Source: Piper betle
Lineage: Eukaryota; Streptophyta; Magnoliopsida; Piperales; Piperaceae
DNA: 64,000 nt
NCBI GenBank assembly: GCA_033002965.1
Contig: JAURVB010000725.1
Coordinates: forward strand, 153,387-217,386
Reading direction: 5' to 3'
The notes under the pieces are model-generated. The model saw only the letters and a list, made by a program, of their open reading frames with translations. It was not told the DNA's origin and ran no database searches. Each line of letters opens with the position of its first letter. Position 1 is the first letter of the stretch. Below are positions 38,801 through 51,190 of the stretch, piece after piece. Position numbers and translations under genes: made by a program.

Positions 38801-39748
38801 CTGCTGTCCCAACCTGTAAAAAATTAAAGCAGAAAGGAATAAGCGAGGAAATGAACAGCCCCTTATGAAGAAAGCTCCCATTGCAGATCGATAAAGTCAA
38901 AACAAAAATTCGATAATCTGTCATATAAAAATCATGGTTAACCAATATTTTCTATTACTGCAAAGATTCATTAATTAAGCCCAGTATCCATCACGATCCA
39001 TTCATCAAAAATAAGACAAGATCAAACACCAAACATCCTCTAATTGGATTCAATATCATTCATAACCCATACATCTAAAGCAATTCAGTAAACAAAGATC
39101 GAATTACATGCAACGAAATTTATAGAAAGTGGAGCATTAATGCAAATTCACCAACTAGCACGGGCATCAGGAGACCCAAAGAACTCGACCTTAAGCTAAT
39201 GTACCCCAGTTAAACAAGTCCGTCCTTTTTTTGGTCACAGATCAAAAGCAATAGAGTTAACCACAAATCAAAATGCATGCAACGAAATTTATAGAAGTGT
39301 AGAATTTAATGCAAATTCAACTACATCGGGAGACCCAAAGAACTCGACTTTGAATTAAAAAAATTCTTTTCCCCCAATACTTCAAGCATTCTCCAGTCAG
39401 TCTCAAAATCCATTAAAAGCAATACACTCAAACACAGATCAAATTATATGAACGGAAACTAACAAAAGAGGCGAACTCAATGCGAATTCAACGACCAGAG
39501 GCATGAAGAGGCCCAAAGAACTCGACTTTAAAGCTAATTCACCCATGTTAATGGCATCTTGCAATCGTAATATTTCAAACATTCTCTAAGGCTCCATGTG
39601 ACTCCATATCCATCAAACCATACATCAATTGGACGAGAAAATGGAGCACGCCTCAATTAGGATAAGAGAGAAGAGAGGTCGGACCTTGATAACGACGCGT
39701 TTGGCGTCCTTGATGAAAGCCCGGTTGGGGACGTCTGCCATGGCCATG
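32827..39748 (-). CDS. P5CS: Delta-1-pyrroline-5-carboxylate synthase, intact, about 20 exons
   Basis: This bifunctional enzyme makes proline precursor from glutamate. The N-terminal glutamate 5-kinase phosphorylates glutamate; the C-terminal gamma-glutamyl phosphate reductase reduces it to the semialdehyde using NADPH. Exon 1 (39685-39748) gives [20 protein letters not shown]; exon 2 (38742-38813) gives [20 protein letters not shown]; exon 3 lies near 38500-38606 ([16 protein letters not shown]). Further kinase exons lie near 37879-37980, 37512-37675 and 37138-37420 ([28 protein letters not shown]). Reductase exons follow from 36810 down to 32827, including [32 protein letters not shown], the catalytic cysteine in DYPAACNAV, and the ending [11 protein letters not shown]. 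The frame is open throughout, total about 715 residues, usual for plants. Either ATG (39748 or 39742) could start it. Plant P5CS genes are typically induced by drought and salt. Confidence 0.97.
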
Positions 39749-39749
39749 G

Positions 39750-40598
39750 CATCTGACAAAAGGTGAGGCGGGGGAAATGGCAAGAACTTGGATGCTCCTC
39801 AGATACACATGGATGACGTATTTATACATCTGTCATTCTTTTTAGTTTTTTGTACCAAATATTATAATTTTCCCATGTTTACTGTTTATCTCATAATTGG
39901 ATCTGATCAAATCTTAACAACTACTTTGGTGCCTGGTCCGGATATATTGTGGGCTGGGTGGATTATACTTAATTTTAATTATCGCACCCACCATATCCGA
40001 TAGATTGGTATGGTTCAGTTTAAACTTTTAAGAATTCACATCCTTTTAATTTATGCTTGTTTTTTTAGTACAATTTTTTTGTATGTTAATCAATATTTAA
40101 TAAAACACGAAGAATAAGAAGGGGAACGCTTCGTGTTCCATCTTTGGTTGCTTTGTCCGGTCTGCCCGGCAAAACCGCTTTAGTTAGAGTTAAAGCAAGC
40201 ATGTCGAGCCGGGGAAAAATATAATGGGCCGTAGAAGGAGAAACAGCGCGCAAAAGCACACTCCCTTTGCCTTGATTACAAAGCCAAGGCTAAAAAAGAC
40301 CTCCTACATGCACGGGAACCAAAACAAAAGAAGGAAGGAGATAGGGTCCATTTGCACGTCCACTATTTTGATATTCATCTCTTGAATATAATGAAAATAA
40401 AATTATAATTTTAAAATCATAAAATAAAAAAATTTAGATATAATATAGATAGTAGTCCGGTCGTACCCAAACAATAATATTCCAAAGGGAAATAAATGCA
40501 CCTAAGATCAAATATTTTGAGCAGAACCGCACGTGCAAGTTTCCCGGCATACAACTCAAGTGGCGAGGGCCCTTCGCGCTTGGTGAACGCTTCATAAA
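39750..40598. other. P5CS upstream region
   Basis: Promoter-proximal sequence of P5CS (minus strand), about 850 bases, ending at the target duplication of the hAT-like element. No other gene was recognised. The hAT-like insertion may mark the distal limit of the native promoter. Confidence 0.4.
39813..39826 (-). promoter_or_regulatory. TATA box and adjacent TGACGTA motif upstream of P5CS
   Basis: On the minus strand TATAAATA (39826-39819) lies about 71-78 bases before the first ATG of P5CS. It is immediately followed by TACGTCA, an ACGT-core/TGACG-type element that bZIP factors can bind. A bZIP link would fit stress and ABA control of proline synthesis, but that part is inference. Confidence 0.5.
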
Positions 40599-43500
40599 CA
40601 TGGTTGCATAAATCGGAATCGGAATCGGAATCGGAATCGGTTTTCCCGTGAATCGGAATCGGAATCGGAATCGGTCTGAATCGGCCAGGAATCGGTTCAG
40701 TTGAATCGGTTCAAATCGGTCATATACAAAAATTTGCCAACTCAATACAGAAATACCTGAAATACATAATTATATAATTTCTCAACATAAATATACAAAT
40801 TCAAATATTTATACAACAATCACAAAGGTATATAAGCACATCACAATTTGCACATCACGATTTGCACATAGCACATACTCGCACATCATAATTTACCGCA
40901 CACATAAAATTTCAATTTAGACATCACAATTTCCTATTCATATTAATCAAAATTTCAATTTAGACATCACAATTTCCACTTCATATTAATCAATTAGAAC
41001 ATTATAGATAAATTTCAATTTCCACTTCACATCGTAATATTCAATTTCAATAAAAAAAATCTAAATTTACCCAAATTTTCGGTCGGAGTCGCGGCGGAGG
41101 GCGGAGCTAGTGGTCGGAATCGGGCGGCGGTGGCGTGGCCGGATGGAGCTGATGTCGGACGACGGTGGTGTGGTCGGAAGGTCGGGCGGAGGGTCGGACG
41201 GCGGAATCGCGGCGGCAGCGCGGCGGAATCGCGGCGGAAGCGTCGGACGGCGGAAGGATAATCACTGTCGGGCGGAGCGTCGGACGTCGGTGGGGTGGTC
41301 GGACGGTCGGGCGGAGGGTCGGACGGTCGGGCGGAGGGTCAAAAGGCAGAGTCATGGCGGAATGGCGGCGGAAGCGCGGCCGAATCGCGGCGCTTGCGTC
41401 GGCCGGCGGAAGCCGACTTCGGGCGGCAGTCGCAGCGTCTGCAGCGGAGGGCGGAGCTGAGGTCGGAGTCGGGCGGCGGTGACGTGGTCGGACGGAGGAC
41501 GACGGAGGGACGACGGCGCAAGCACGGCGGAGCGAAGCGGCGGCGGAATCGGGGGTGGTGATTTAGGTTTTTAAATCCAAATTATCATTTTACCCATGCT
41601 TAATTAATTTAATAAAAATTATACCTAGGGTATTTTAGTAATTTCCTAAAAAAACGATTCCGATTTAAATCGGCCGATTCCGATTCCGAGTTAAATCGGT
41701 CGGAATCTGTAAAACCCACGATTCGAGTTATGGTTTTATATTTAGAACCGGTCGTGTCAACCGTTATTTTTTCGAGTTGAGTCAGTTTCAGGACACGTGT
41801 ACCGAGCCGATGCCAGTCGCGTGTATGAGCTATGAGGGTCATGCGTACCCAAGTATATGATGATAACGTCATGAACACAGCAGAACATAATGAGTTATCA
41901 GATATATGAGAGTATGCCCGTCATTTTTTTTTATATATATAGTGGATCGTAGAATTAGTATTAGGTCGTTTACCGCGTTAGGACGCGTTCGGGCAGTTTG
42001 GGTGGGTTGATAGTTCTAGAGCATACCATTATAATTTTTTTGGTGTTGTTTGATTTTACGGGATTTTTCCCAATTTTTATGAATTTTTTAAGGATTTAAT
42101 ACGAGTTAGTTATGATACTTGACTTGAGCCGGAGACGAGTCAAGTATTATTTACGAGTTTGCCACCCATTTTCACCCCGACTTTTTCTTCCCCCGCGCCC
42201 AAACCCTCGCCCGCGCCGCCCCTGTTCGCGCGCCACCGCCACCATGGCCGGCGCCGCCGATCGACGCCGCCCAGCCCGGCCACGGCGTCGCCCTACCGCC
42301 CCGACCAGGTCCGGCCACCATGTGGCCACCGCGACGCCGGAACGCCTCGCCAATCGCCGCGCTGCGTTGCGTTTCCGTTGGCGATCGCGCCGCCAGTGAT
42401 CGTCGCCGCCATGATCAGGAGGTTTCCTCAGCACCCTCAGCCCTCCAGCGACCCTCCCCGACCGGCACGGAGGCCATCGCCGCCCTAGCCGGCCGGATCT
42501 AGCCACCCATTGTGCCGGAGCTGTTTTATGCATTTTCCGGCGAGCCGCCACCTCCATTGGCTGTGTCGACCTCATAGATGAGTCGGGCTCGTCGAGCCGG
42601 TTCCGAGGGTACCCAACACGACCCCTTTCTGACCAGTAGACGCCGTAGGCGATGGTTGCCGGAAAACCATCGAAAGTCGCCGGAAAACCGCCAGTAGCTG
42701 CCAGAAAACCGCCGGAAAATCGGAATTTCTGGAATTCGACAGAATTCACCGGATCTTCCGCGGGGCTCGCCCAGTGGAGCCCGATCGAGCTTCGGACGCC
42801 GATGAGCGCCGAATTTGAGCTCCGAGACGCGCGGCAGAACCCTAGCCGTCGCCGATCGCCGACGACGTGAGGTATAATTACCTCCAATCGATTTATTTAA
42901 AATTGATGATGAGTGCTAGCACAACATGCTAGGATTGATTTATTGTAGGATTGATTTATTGATGTGATTGATAGTGATAAGTTACATGAGGTGATTAATG
43001 ACTAATTAGGGATGAAATGATAAGTTGTATGATGAGATTAAGGGAGAATGAATAATAAGTAATCTAATGAGGTAGATCGAGTTGAGCATGCTAATCGAGT
43101 AATGTAACTTAGGAAAATATAATAAAATTAGTATGAATAGGATGAGCTAGGATTAATTAGTTTTATGATTTTCTGATTGTTATGTTGATGGATGTTTGCA
43201 TTGTGATTGTGATGTTATTGAGTTTGATGCATCATTTAGTTAGCGGGCGTTAGTGTTTAGTTTTGATGTGTAGGTACGGAGTAGGAGTTCGCCGCCTAGG
43301 CGCGATGACGCGCTTGGAGCTTCTACCAGGTCCGTTTAGGACTCGTCTGTTTTAATCTTTTCTATTGTATGTTTGATTTATTGTCTGCAGGACGGGTTAA
43401 GTGGCGTTTTATCGGATCCCACTTAACTCGGGCCATTTAATCGAACATTTTCCGGATTAATAACCCCTCAAGGATGAGATCCCTCGAGGTTGATTTCGAA

Positions 43501-44800
43501 AATAAGATCCACCAAAAGTTGCCTTCGGGCCTATTATGTAACTCCCTACCTAAGCCTATATATATATAGTTTTCGTGTTTCTGTGAGACGAGAGATGGAG
43601 AAATCGACTGCACGTACCATGCAGAGGATGTCGTGACAGTCAAAGCGGGCTCTGGATTAGTGCCAGCGGACTGTTCCATTCCCGAGGGATCCTGACAACT
43701 CCGCGTTTGAGTTCCTCACACCCGGAGAACGTGGAGGTTTACGGGTACTGTTTAGTACAGCGCATGTCCAGACTTGTGGTTCAAAGGGTACTAAAGGCGA
43801 CTGCCTGAGAGTACTCGGCCTTCGTGCTCAAGGCCAGGAGAAATATGGAGGTAAGGAGAGGGCTTAGGATAAAGTTTCACGAGAAGTACTGAAAAAGAAG
43901 TGCTGAGAGTAGCACAGTACCAGCAACAGTAAGTTCGGGATGCTACCGGGACTGCAGCCCAGTGGCTCCTCAGTAGTGCCCTTCAGAGTGTTCTTGAAGA
44001 AGTATATGTTTTCTTTCAGATGAGAGTTTGCTCTCATAGCCAGTTTGTTATAGTTATTTTATTTTTCGGACCAGTAACGCTTGTTACTGACGTTTTTCTT
44101 ATATATATGTAGGTGATAAGCACGAGATGGATGAGCCAGCTTGGACGAAGGAGCAATGAGGTCTTGTGCACACACATGTTAGATTTCTGAATGTTTAATA
44201 TTGTATCATTATGTTATTATTTTGTGAGTGACATGATTAAATGTTTAATGCATGACAATGACATGAAATGAAATGATCAGAGTAGCGCAGCAAAAGTGGG
44301 GTTAGGACCCAAAGTTCAGAGAATGATGAATATAGTAGATTAGAAGCTTGTGTGAATGCTATTGTTGCTATGCGTATATATGTTAGAATATACGATTTTG
44401 ACAGGGTGGCCCCTAATTATATTTTTAGGGGAAATTCTGTCCCTTTCGTTTTAGAATTTTTACTCATTTTGATTGTGATTGTGATGGTGTGAAATTTAAT
44501 TTGCATGTCATTCATGTAGTACCATGTTAGGATTTTGCGCATTTATTCATTCACGATGGATCGTATCTTCATCTTAAGACGCCGAGATTGGATCCGCATG
44601 AGTTAGGTTCGGGTTAGCCGACCTAACCGGGGCCTGTAACATGCCGGTTCGGTTCACGGGCGTGAACCGGATTTGGGGTGTTACAGAATCGGCTGAAACG
44701 GGCCGATTCACGACGTCGGCCCCGAAATCGGATCGGCGCGACGCCGATCCGATTTAAATCGGCCGATTCCGCACGGAATCGGCCGATTCGTGCATCCATG
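40599..44800. mobile_element. hAT-like non-autonomous element with an 8-bp target duplication, carrying a nested LTR
   Basis: Direct repeats TTCATAAA lie at 40591-40598 and 44801-44808. Immediately inside are inverted termini CATGGTTGCA (left) and TGCATCCATG (right), nine of ten positions complementary, each leading into AATCGG-rich subterminal sequence (CGGAATCGGAATCGGAATCGG-type runs on the left, CCGATTC words on the right). An 8-base duplication and CA…TG ends fit the hAT superfamily. Without the nested LTR and its duplication the element would be about 1.22 kb, with a G-rich body at 41090-41560. No transposase is encoded. Confidence 0.8.
41708..44685. mobile_element. Solo LTR of a Ty3/gypsy-type retrotransposon, 2978 bases
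   Basis: It begins TGTAAAACCC and ends GGGGTGTTACA, and is flanked by the 5-base duplication GAATC at 41703-41707 and 44686-44690. No reverse transcriptase or gag-like frame is visible and no second LTR lies inside, so it reads as one long LTR left after LTR-LTR recombination. LTRs near 3 kb with TGTAACACCCC-type ends are common in plant Tekay/Del-type chromoviruses; that lineage assignment is inference. It contains a C-rich segment (42170-42540) and near the end a hairpin, GGTTCACGGGCGTGAACC. It is nested in the hAT-like element and is therefore younger than it. Confidence 0.8.
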
Positions 44801-44808
44801 TTCATAAA

Positions 44809-45492
44809 AATCGTATCTAGAATCAAAATCAAACTCGGTATTGCAGCTTCATCTGCATAATTTCTGACAGCACGCCAACCCCACTAACAACAATATTATT
44901 GGATTTCCGAGCCATAAGCGAAGGAAGGCATCGGTAGAACCAGTGGATGAAGCGGACCCAACATCGTCAGTTCAATCTTACGAAAACTAAAAGCATTGAG
45001 TAGAGAGCCGAGGCAGGGGCGGAGATAAAACCCCCTGCATAAGCTTTAGAGTACGAGTCACGGTAGAGACAAGTGCATTTGATCGAGTTCATTTGAACAA
45101 GTTTTCCTGAACCATTCAGGCGGTAAATGGATGGCCCTCCGTCACCATCCAAACAAGTCATCTCATAACCGATTGATGGAAGAGGCATCTTGAAAGTTTT
45201 CTTCAAAAATCAAAAGTAAAATTGGGGTTGGAAATAATTTCAAGGATGGAATTCCACAAAATCAAGAAAAATATCGGAGCGACAAAATAACAAAACCATC
45301 ATCGTTAATCAACAAGGAATAAACAAACATTGCAGAACTAATAGTACAAAACTCAGGTAATCATTGACTTACAAGCATTTACATCGTATCAGATCAATTT
45401 TGGAAAAAATGACCACAACAAATTCAAAATTACATTGCAACGCTTACATGCTTGCGGCCCCCGCGTGGTACAGAAACTTTTGCCCATAAATG
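44809..45492. other. 3' flank of the YIP1-family gene
   Basis: Probably includes the 3' UTR of the minus-strand gene that ends at 45493. The minus-strand open frame at 44967-45206 resembles no family I recognise. Confidence 0.35.
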
Positions 45493-48400
45493 TCAGGGGA
45501 AAAAGTAAACTTTGATGAATATACCAAGGGCAAACTGAAGCACCAATGCACTAATAATGACCATCAGTAAGTCACTCCCCTGAATACAAGATCTCAAATT
45601 CAGAGTAACAAAACAAGAAGATGCAGAAGCACTAAGAAGTATAACGACCCAACGGAAGACCTCAACTGGAGCAACCATTAGAACCTGAAAAAGGAATTAG
45701 TTAGCCAACTATTTAGTGATATGCTGCCAGGTCATCACATGAGAACAACATAAGAAACATTGTTCAATTCACACAAAACCACATAAAATCAAGGGATTTT
45801 TTTTATAGAGATCATATGTTTAATTGAACTGGTTTTTTTGGCTCATGAGTTTCCAATTTGAGTGAGCATGCATTTATCTTCAAGATAATTGCAAATGTTA
45901 TTGTTCAAACTTCTATTTCATAAGACAGGGGTCCCACAACATAGATCTAATGCATTTTCAGAAAGCTTTATAGCCAAAAAAAAATTCTCTTCCTGTAAAA
46001 TAAATCATTCCTCTGAAAAATCCTACAGCGGGACAATTGTTTACCAAGCCATATTTTATCATCCCTACAGTTTAACCACATCGCTATTACTATTCTCTAG
46101 GTCTTCATATACAACACAAGCAAGATATCAAGATTTCAGACCAGTTAAAATATCAAGACACATTACTTGGTTAAAGGGATCAAGATATTTAACATTGTCA
46201 TATAGTTTTTGTCAAAGTACATGCCAATCCCATCAAAGATATCAAATCATGTTCCATATAAAACAAAATTTTCCAGCATTTTTTTGAAGAAATGAATATG
46301 ATAGGGTTGAAGATTGACATATTAAAGATTTATGAAAATAATTACTCACAGTGGCTGGCACAAAGATAAATAGCGAGTATCCCCACATGCACCAGAGACG
46401 AATAAGGCTTGCAGTCGAGCCAAAGTATTGAAGCAAAAAGTAAAGTGCAGTAGGAACCAAAATCACATAGCCATATATCGTACATGCTGCCAAATTTATG
46501 TAGTTAACATTAAAGTTCCAAATCATGCTCCGATCCACACGTTTGTCCATTAAGTAAGTTGCACAATTTCCAAGTGCAGCAAGCACAAAGATCAATGTTG
46601 TTGATATCCACACTGGTCCATACCTTCAAATTAACCTATAACAATCAAGATTGACAAAATAAAAATTTGACCAGACAGATGATTAACTAAGAAACTCACA
46701 GATCGGGATTATGATCAATTTTCTCAAAGAAGTCTCCTCTCAGGGGATATAGTGAATATCTTATTCTGTCAACGACAACATTCGTGTCCACATCAAAAAA
46801 CTGTGTGTAAGATGAGATACTGAACACCCCCTTCCAGCGAGATGCTGCCTGCTCGTCTTGACCTGCAGAATGAAAAAACTTCAACCATATATTAAAGATC
46901 CCCATAAGATAGAAAAAATACATCGAATAACACAAAAAAATCAACAACCAACTAATCAATTAGAAGAAAATCCTGAGGGACAGATGGATTTTGAAAAGAA
47001 AAAGAAAAGAAAGTAGTAGTAGTAGTAGTAGCAGTAGTAGTAGGAACAGTAGTAGTAGAAGAAGCAGCAGACCAGCCAAAGCAGGATAAAACAATCAATG
47101 CTACAATTGTCACTAATAAAAAAACAGATAGAAGTAAAAGGAAATTGGAAGTTTACAATCAACATATTACAAAAAAATTTTAAAAAAAAAGCATCAGAAT
47201 TTTTACAAAAGGTTCCAGGTGGAATTGCTATAAAAGCTATCTATAAATCTTCCAAGACATTTATGATATCAATCTCTAAATGTCACAGGAGATAGAAAAT
47301 GTTTCTCATGACTGACCACCCAAAATCAATACTCTTGAAAGAGAAACTATCTACCAAAGCTCATCTTCAAAAAAACAAAGAGCTCCAGCACTGACAGCAT
47401 CTAAGAGGACTGATATCAAACAAGCGACATCTTTTCATGCATCAATTTATACTGTGTTGAGGACAAAACAAGAAAGAAAACATAAATTCGCACATTCAAT
47501 GGTCAAGGGGAATAGCAAATGCTCTAAGTGGAAAACACGGTCAGTCTCCAGGTTTCATTAGCACAAGCAAAAGCTAGACAAACAATTGGGTATCATCATA
47601 CCTTGTGAACTTCCTGCACCCTGCTGCCCAGGTGGAAAAATTTCCAAATTAGCTTCAGGAACTGCACATATGTTAAGCACAGGGTATGAGAAGCAGACAA
47701 CATTTGACTTGGACAGGACAAAGCCAAGAAATTAGAATATGTACATAACTACTCAGAAAGCATGTTATTAAAGTAGTGAAAGAAGTAAAATCAAGTAAGA
47801 AAACTTTCTTGATTGTTAGCACAATTACAAAATAAAAGGATTTTACAATAAAAGAAGTTTAAAACAAGTAAAGAACATAGTCTCATACCTACAAAGCTTA
47901 CATCCTTCTTCTCCTCCTTTATCACAGCCTATAAGAAAAGGAATCAGAACCAAAAAATATATATCATGCCAAGTAACCACTAACCTCAATAAAAATTAAA
48001 AAGAGGTGAAGTATAATTCCCGAACTAAAGTATATACAACTTAATTGCTGTGATTTTCACAACGAAAATTTTCATTTTAATAGCATTTCCATTTTTTCCA
48101 TTTAGGACTCAACTGCATTACACAAATTCTCACAGGTAAGCCCCAATTTAGGCACTCAAGTACACCTATGATATCTTATTTCACTACTGGCGTAGGAAAT
48201 TTACAGAAAAATGAATAAAAAAAAACACTAAAATGGACGGCAGAAGCCAGAAAAAGTGACCAACAATAAGTGGGGGCAAAGAGAGGTAGAGAACAAATTA
48301 TATTCTAAATTACAAAAAAGGGACCACAATAAAATAATTTAGAAATGTATGCTGTATATTAGTGGTAGCTTATATAAAATGTTAATGATGTTGGCTATTG

Positions 48401-49261
48401 ATCGAATTGCTAATTGGAGAGATTTGGAGTCAGTTACAAACTTCACAGGGAAATAAATTATTTGAATCCCCTACTTTCCAACAGCACCCTAGCATTACTT
48501 CTGTATCATAGCAATAAATTTCATATTATAAAAAAGAGAGGCCCATTTACTAAATAAAAAATAAGAGATCAATCCCAAACTTTGGACACCCAACAAGATT
48601 TTTTTAAAAAAAAAATCTTCACCAGAACAAGAACCAACAATTCATAATTGATTAACTCAAGTTAGAGCCAACATAACATAGCAACCAATTCAAATCCTTA
48701 TCATTGCAAAGACGGTTACCAATCTAAATCAGTCACCGAACCAAAGACTTGTTACAGAACGATCCAACACTCAAACAACAATCAAAACCGACCAAGTTGA
48801 TGCATACAACAAGATATATAGCGAGGAACAGCAGCAGGCGAGCAAAATGGCCCACAATGAATGAACCACAAATATATATATATATATATATATATACATA
48901 CACGAAAATGCTAGGGTATAAATTTTTTGATGTGAACCATGTGAACTTACATCATGAACGTTAAATTTTCAATTTACCGGTCGACTGACGGTGAATAGTT
49001 ACGGATTGACAGTGGGTGGGCAATTAATGATGTGGATTTCATAAAATACAGACAAATGTGATCTATCGACGAAAAACCAACAACAACAGTTCCGGTTCAC
49101 AAAGTTCCCATCTAAAAAAGTTCACAGGCTGGTATTTCCATATACATATACATATATATATATATTAAAAATAAAAGAGTACGGGGAAAACACCGCAGGC
49201 AACGTACGGGGACGGAGCCGAGGAGGCGACTGGTCGGGAGACTGGAGATGCCGTCGTCCAT
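45493..49261 (-). CDS. YIP1-family (YIPF-type) membrane trafficking protein, 6 exons, intact
   Basis: YIP1-domain proteins are multi-spanning Golgi/endosome membrane proteins that work with Rab GTPases in vesicle trafficking. Exon 1 (49208-49261) gives MDDGISSLPTSRLLGSVP with a GTACGT donor. Exon 2 (about 47887-47931) gives AVIKEEKKDVSFV, exon 3 (about 47600-47662) PEANLEIFPPGQQGAGSSQG and exon 4 (about 46699-46864) RYSLYPLRGDFFEKIDHNPD, the conserved segment before the membrane domain. Exon 5 (about 46347-46627) starts with YGPVWISTTLIFVLAALGN and exon 6 (45493-45686) carries the last hydrophobic helices. Total about 265 residues with roughly five membrane segments, normal for the family. 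Intron 1 is over 1.2 kb. A (GTA)n run at about 47011-47041 lies in the intron between exons 3 and 4. Confidence 0.9.
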
Positions 49262-51190
49262 GGCGGCCGAAGGAAGAGTGAGGCAAAAGGGAAGAGCCGT
49301 AAAATAGTAGAGGGAGGAAGGGGCTTCAAGGATTGATGTGGACTCCCCCAAATCTCCCGTCCCTCCAAACGCTTCTTCTCCCTGCAATCATCCTGTTGCA
49401 GCAGGGTCTTCTTCATCGTCGCCGCGGTTCTGTGATCAGTATGCGGGTCCAACTACCCGCTACGGAACCGCGATCGAAACGTGTTATCTGACCTCGGCAT
49501 TAGTTTTTGGGATGCCCACAATATTCCTTTTCATTGTCAACTGTTTATATTCATTTTAAAACAACATAATAACTAATAACTGTACTATATTTTTTTAAAG
49601 ATCCTGATATACATGAGATAGAAATTACAATAAAAATAATTGTAATAAAAATTATCAAAATAATCACAATAAAAAATTAATTTTAAAATATCTTTAAACT
49701 AGTGTATTCTTTAAAGATTTAAAAATAAGCCGAATTAATATTAAAAAGAAATAAAATTTTATCAAATATCTTACTTTTATACTCTAGATATGTAATATAT
49801 ATATACGGTGTATGAGGTATATCTAATCTTAATTTTTTTCGTTCTTTAAATAATGTCAACACAAGTCAAACCTCCTTTTTATTAACATAAAAATATTTCA
49901 TTAGTCAATATCGAGCTAAATTAAACTGACCGATGATAATTTTCAAGGATATTATTAATAAACCTCAGAAGTTATTTTCATAAAAAATAATAAAATTATC
50001 TGTAACTTTTGTAACTATCAATGACTTTACTAAAATAGTATTAGCCAATCAAATTATCCCACCTGAACCATCCAGCGCAGCTAAAGGAAATCTCCAATTC
50101 GCAAGCCGTCACAAAGGCAACACTTATATGGCGCATGATTCACATGAAAGTGTTAAAAGCTCACCTGCTCGGAAAGAAAAAGGCCGGACTTTGGTTGATC
50201 AAGAGTGCGAACAACAATACTAAGTTCACGGCCGCAGGGGACCATTAGATAGACCACATGGGAGACAACTTTCTTTCCTCCTTGACATGTTATAAAAGCT
50301 TAAAAAAACTACTTTTCTAACACCAAGCAGCTGGCTGATTAAACATTCCGATAAAAGCAATTTACCCACAGGAGTGAGACAGTTTCATTTTTTACCTATT
50401 TTACCTGCAGGAGTCTTTCATAAGTGTAATGACTCATACACCCTCAATATGTATTTCACCGGTACCGGTGAGTGGGTTAGGAGGCCAACACTCATAATTT
50501 AAATAAGTCAGTTTGAACCATAAAAAAAACGAGTAAGCAAACCAATTCATCCCTTTAAGTACTATTTTTGGACTTCACATTACATTCAAGTCCATAGATT
50601 TTCAAGATCTTGGCTTTAGCTATCATCGATTTAACTTCCCCATCTCCAGCTTTGGTTCACCGTAGGCGCTCATCGATTCAATGTCTCCATCTCCAGCGGT
50701 GTTTTGTCTTTGGCAATGGTGCTTCGATGATGCTTCACCAGTTCATTTCTTGCTCCTATTAAACTCTCCACCTCCGATGATACCTCAACTTCGACTCTCT
50801 CTAATTCGACTTCTCCATCTTTAGCGGTGGTGATCCGTGGCTTGGCTTCTTGCGCTCCTACTTTGGCAGTGGTTCAAATCATCAATGACAGTAGTATATG
50901 TTAGTTGCAAGGTCAACTTCTGAGGGGCTTCTTTTGAATATGGGCAAGAAGGAAAAGATTGAAGAGAAAAGGCAAAAGTTGTCATAAGCAACCAGGTAAT
51001 TTATTTATCTTAATTTATCTTTTGCATTTTTGTCACTAGAGTGCGGGCATGTGGGGTGAGACGAGAACTCCAGTCATATGTTGTTGCCTTATGATTGTTG
51101 TACTAGGACATCATCATCTTACGCGTGTGCTCCATAAGTGCTATTATAGGCATACTCCTTGCACCCTTCTAAACATTGTTACATGACTTC
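49262..51190. other. Spacer between the YIP1-family gene and a transposase remnant
   Basis: The first part is the 5' region of the YIP1-family gene. A copy of the AT-rich dispersed repeat lies near 49600-49790. From about 50040 to 51190 no coding segment was recognised. Confidence 0.4.
49600..49790. repeat. AT-rich dispersed repeat, copy D
   Basis: It shares order and sequence with the copies near 5396 and 7125, including AAAATTAATTTTAAAATATC, ACTAGT and the end AAGAAATAAAATTTTATCAA. Confidence 0.45.

Noticed and set aside
41107..41561. Open frames in the G-rich body of the hAT-like element
   Set aside because: Gly/Arg-rich repeats of GGTCGGACGG-type words, no transposase motif.
42112..42887. 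246-residue minus-strand frame inside the solo LTR
   Set aside because: It lies in a GC-rich part of an LTR, has no gag, pol or other motif, and overlaps equally long frames on the other strand.
44967..45206. 79-residue minus-strand frame 3' of the YIP1-family gene
   Set aside because: The YIP1-family protein already ends normally at 45493, and this frame shows no membrane or other motif of the family.
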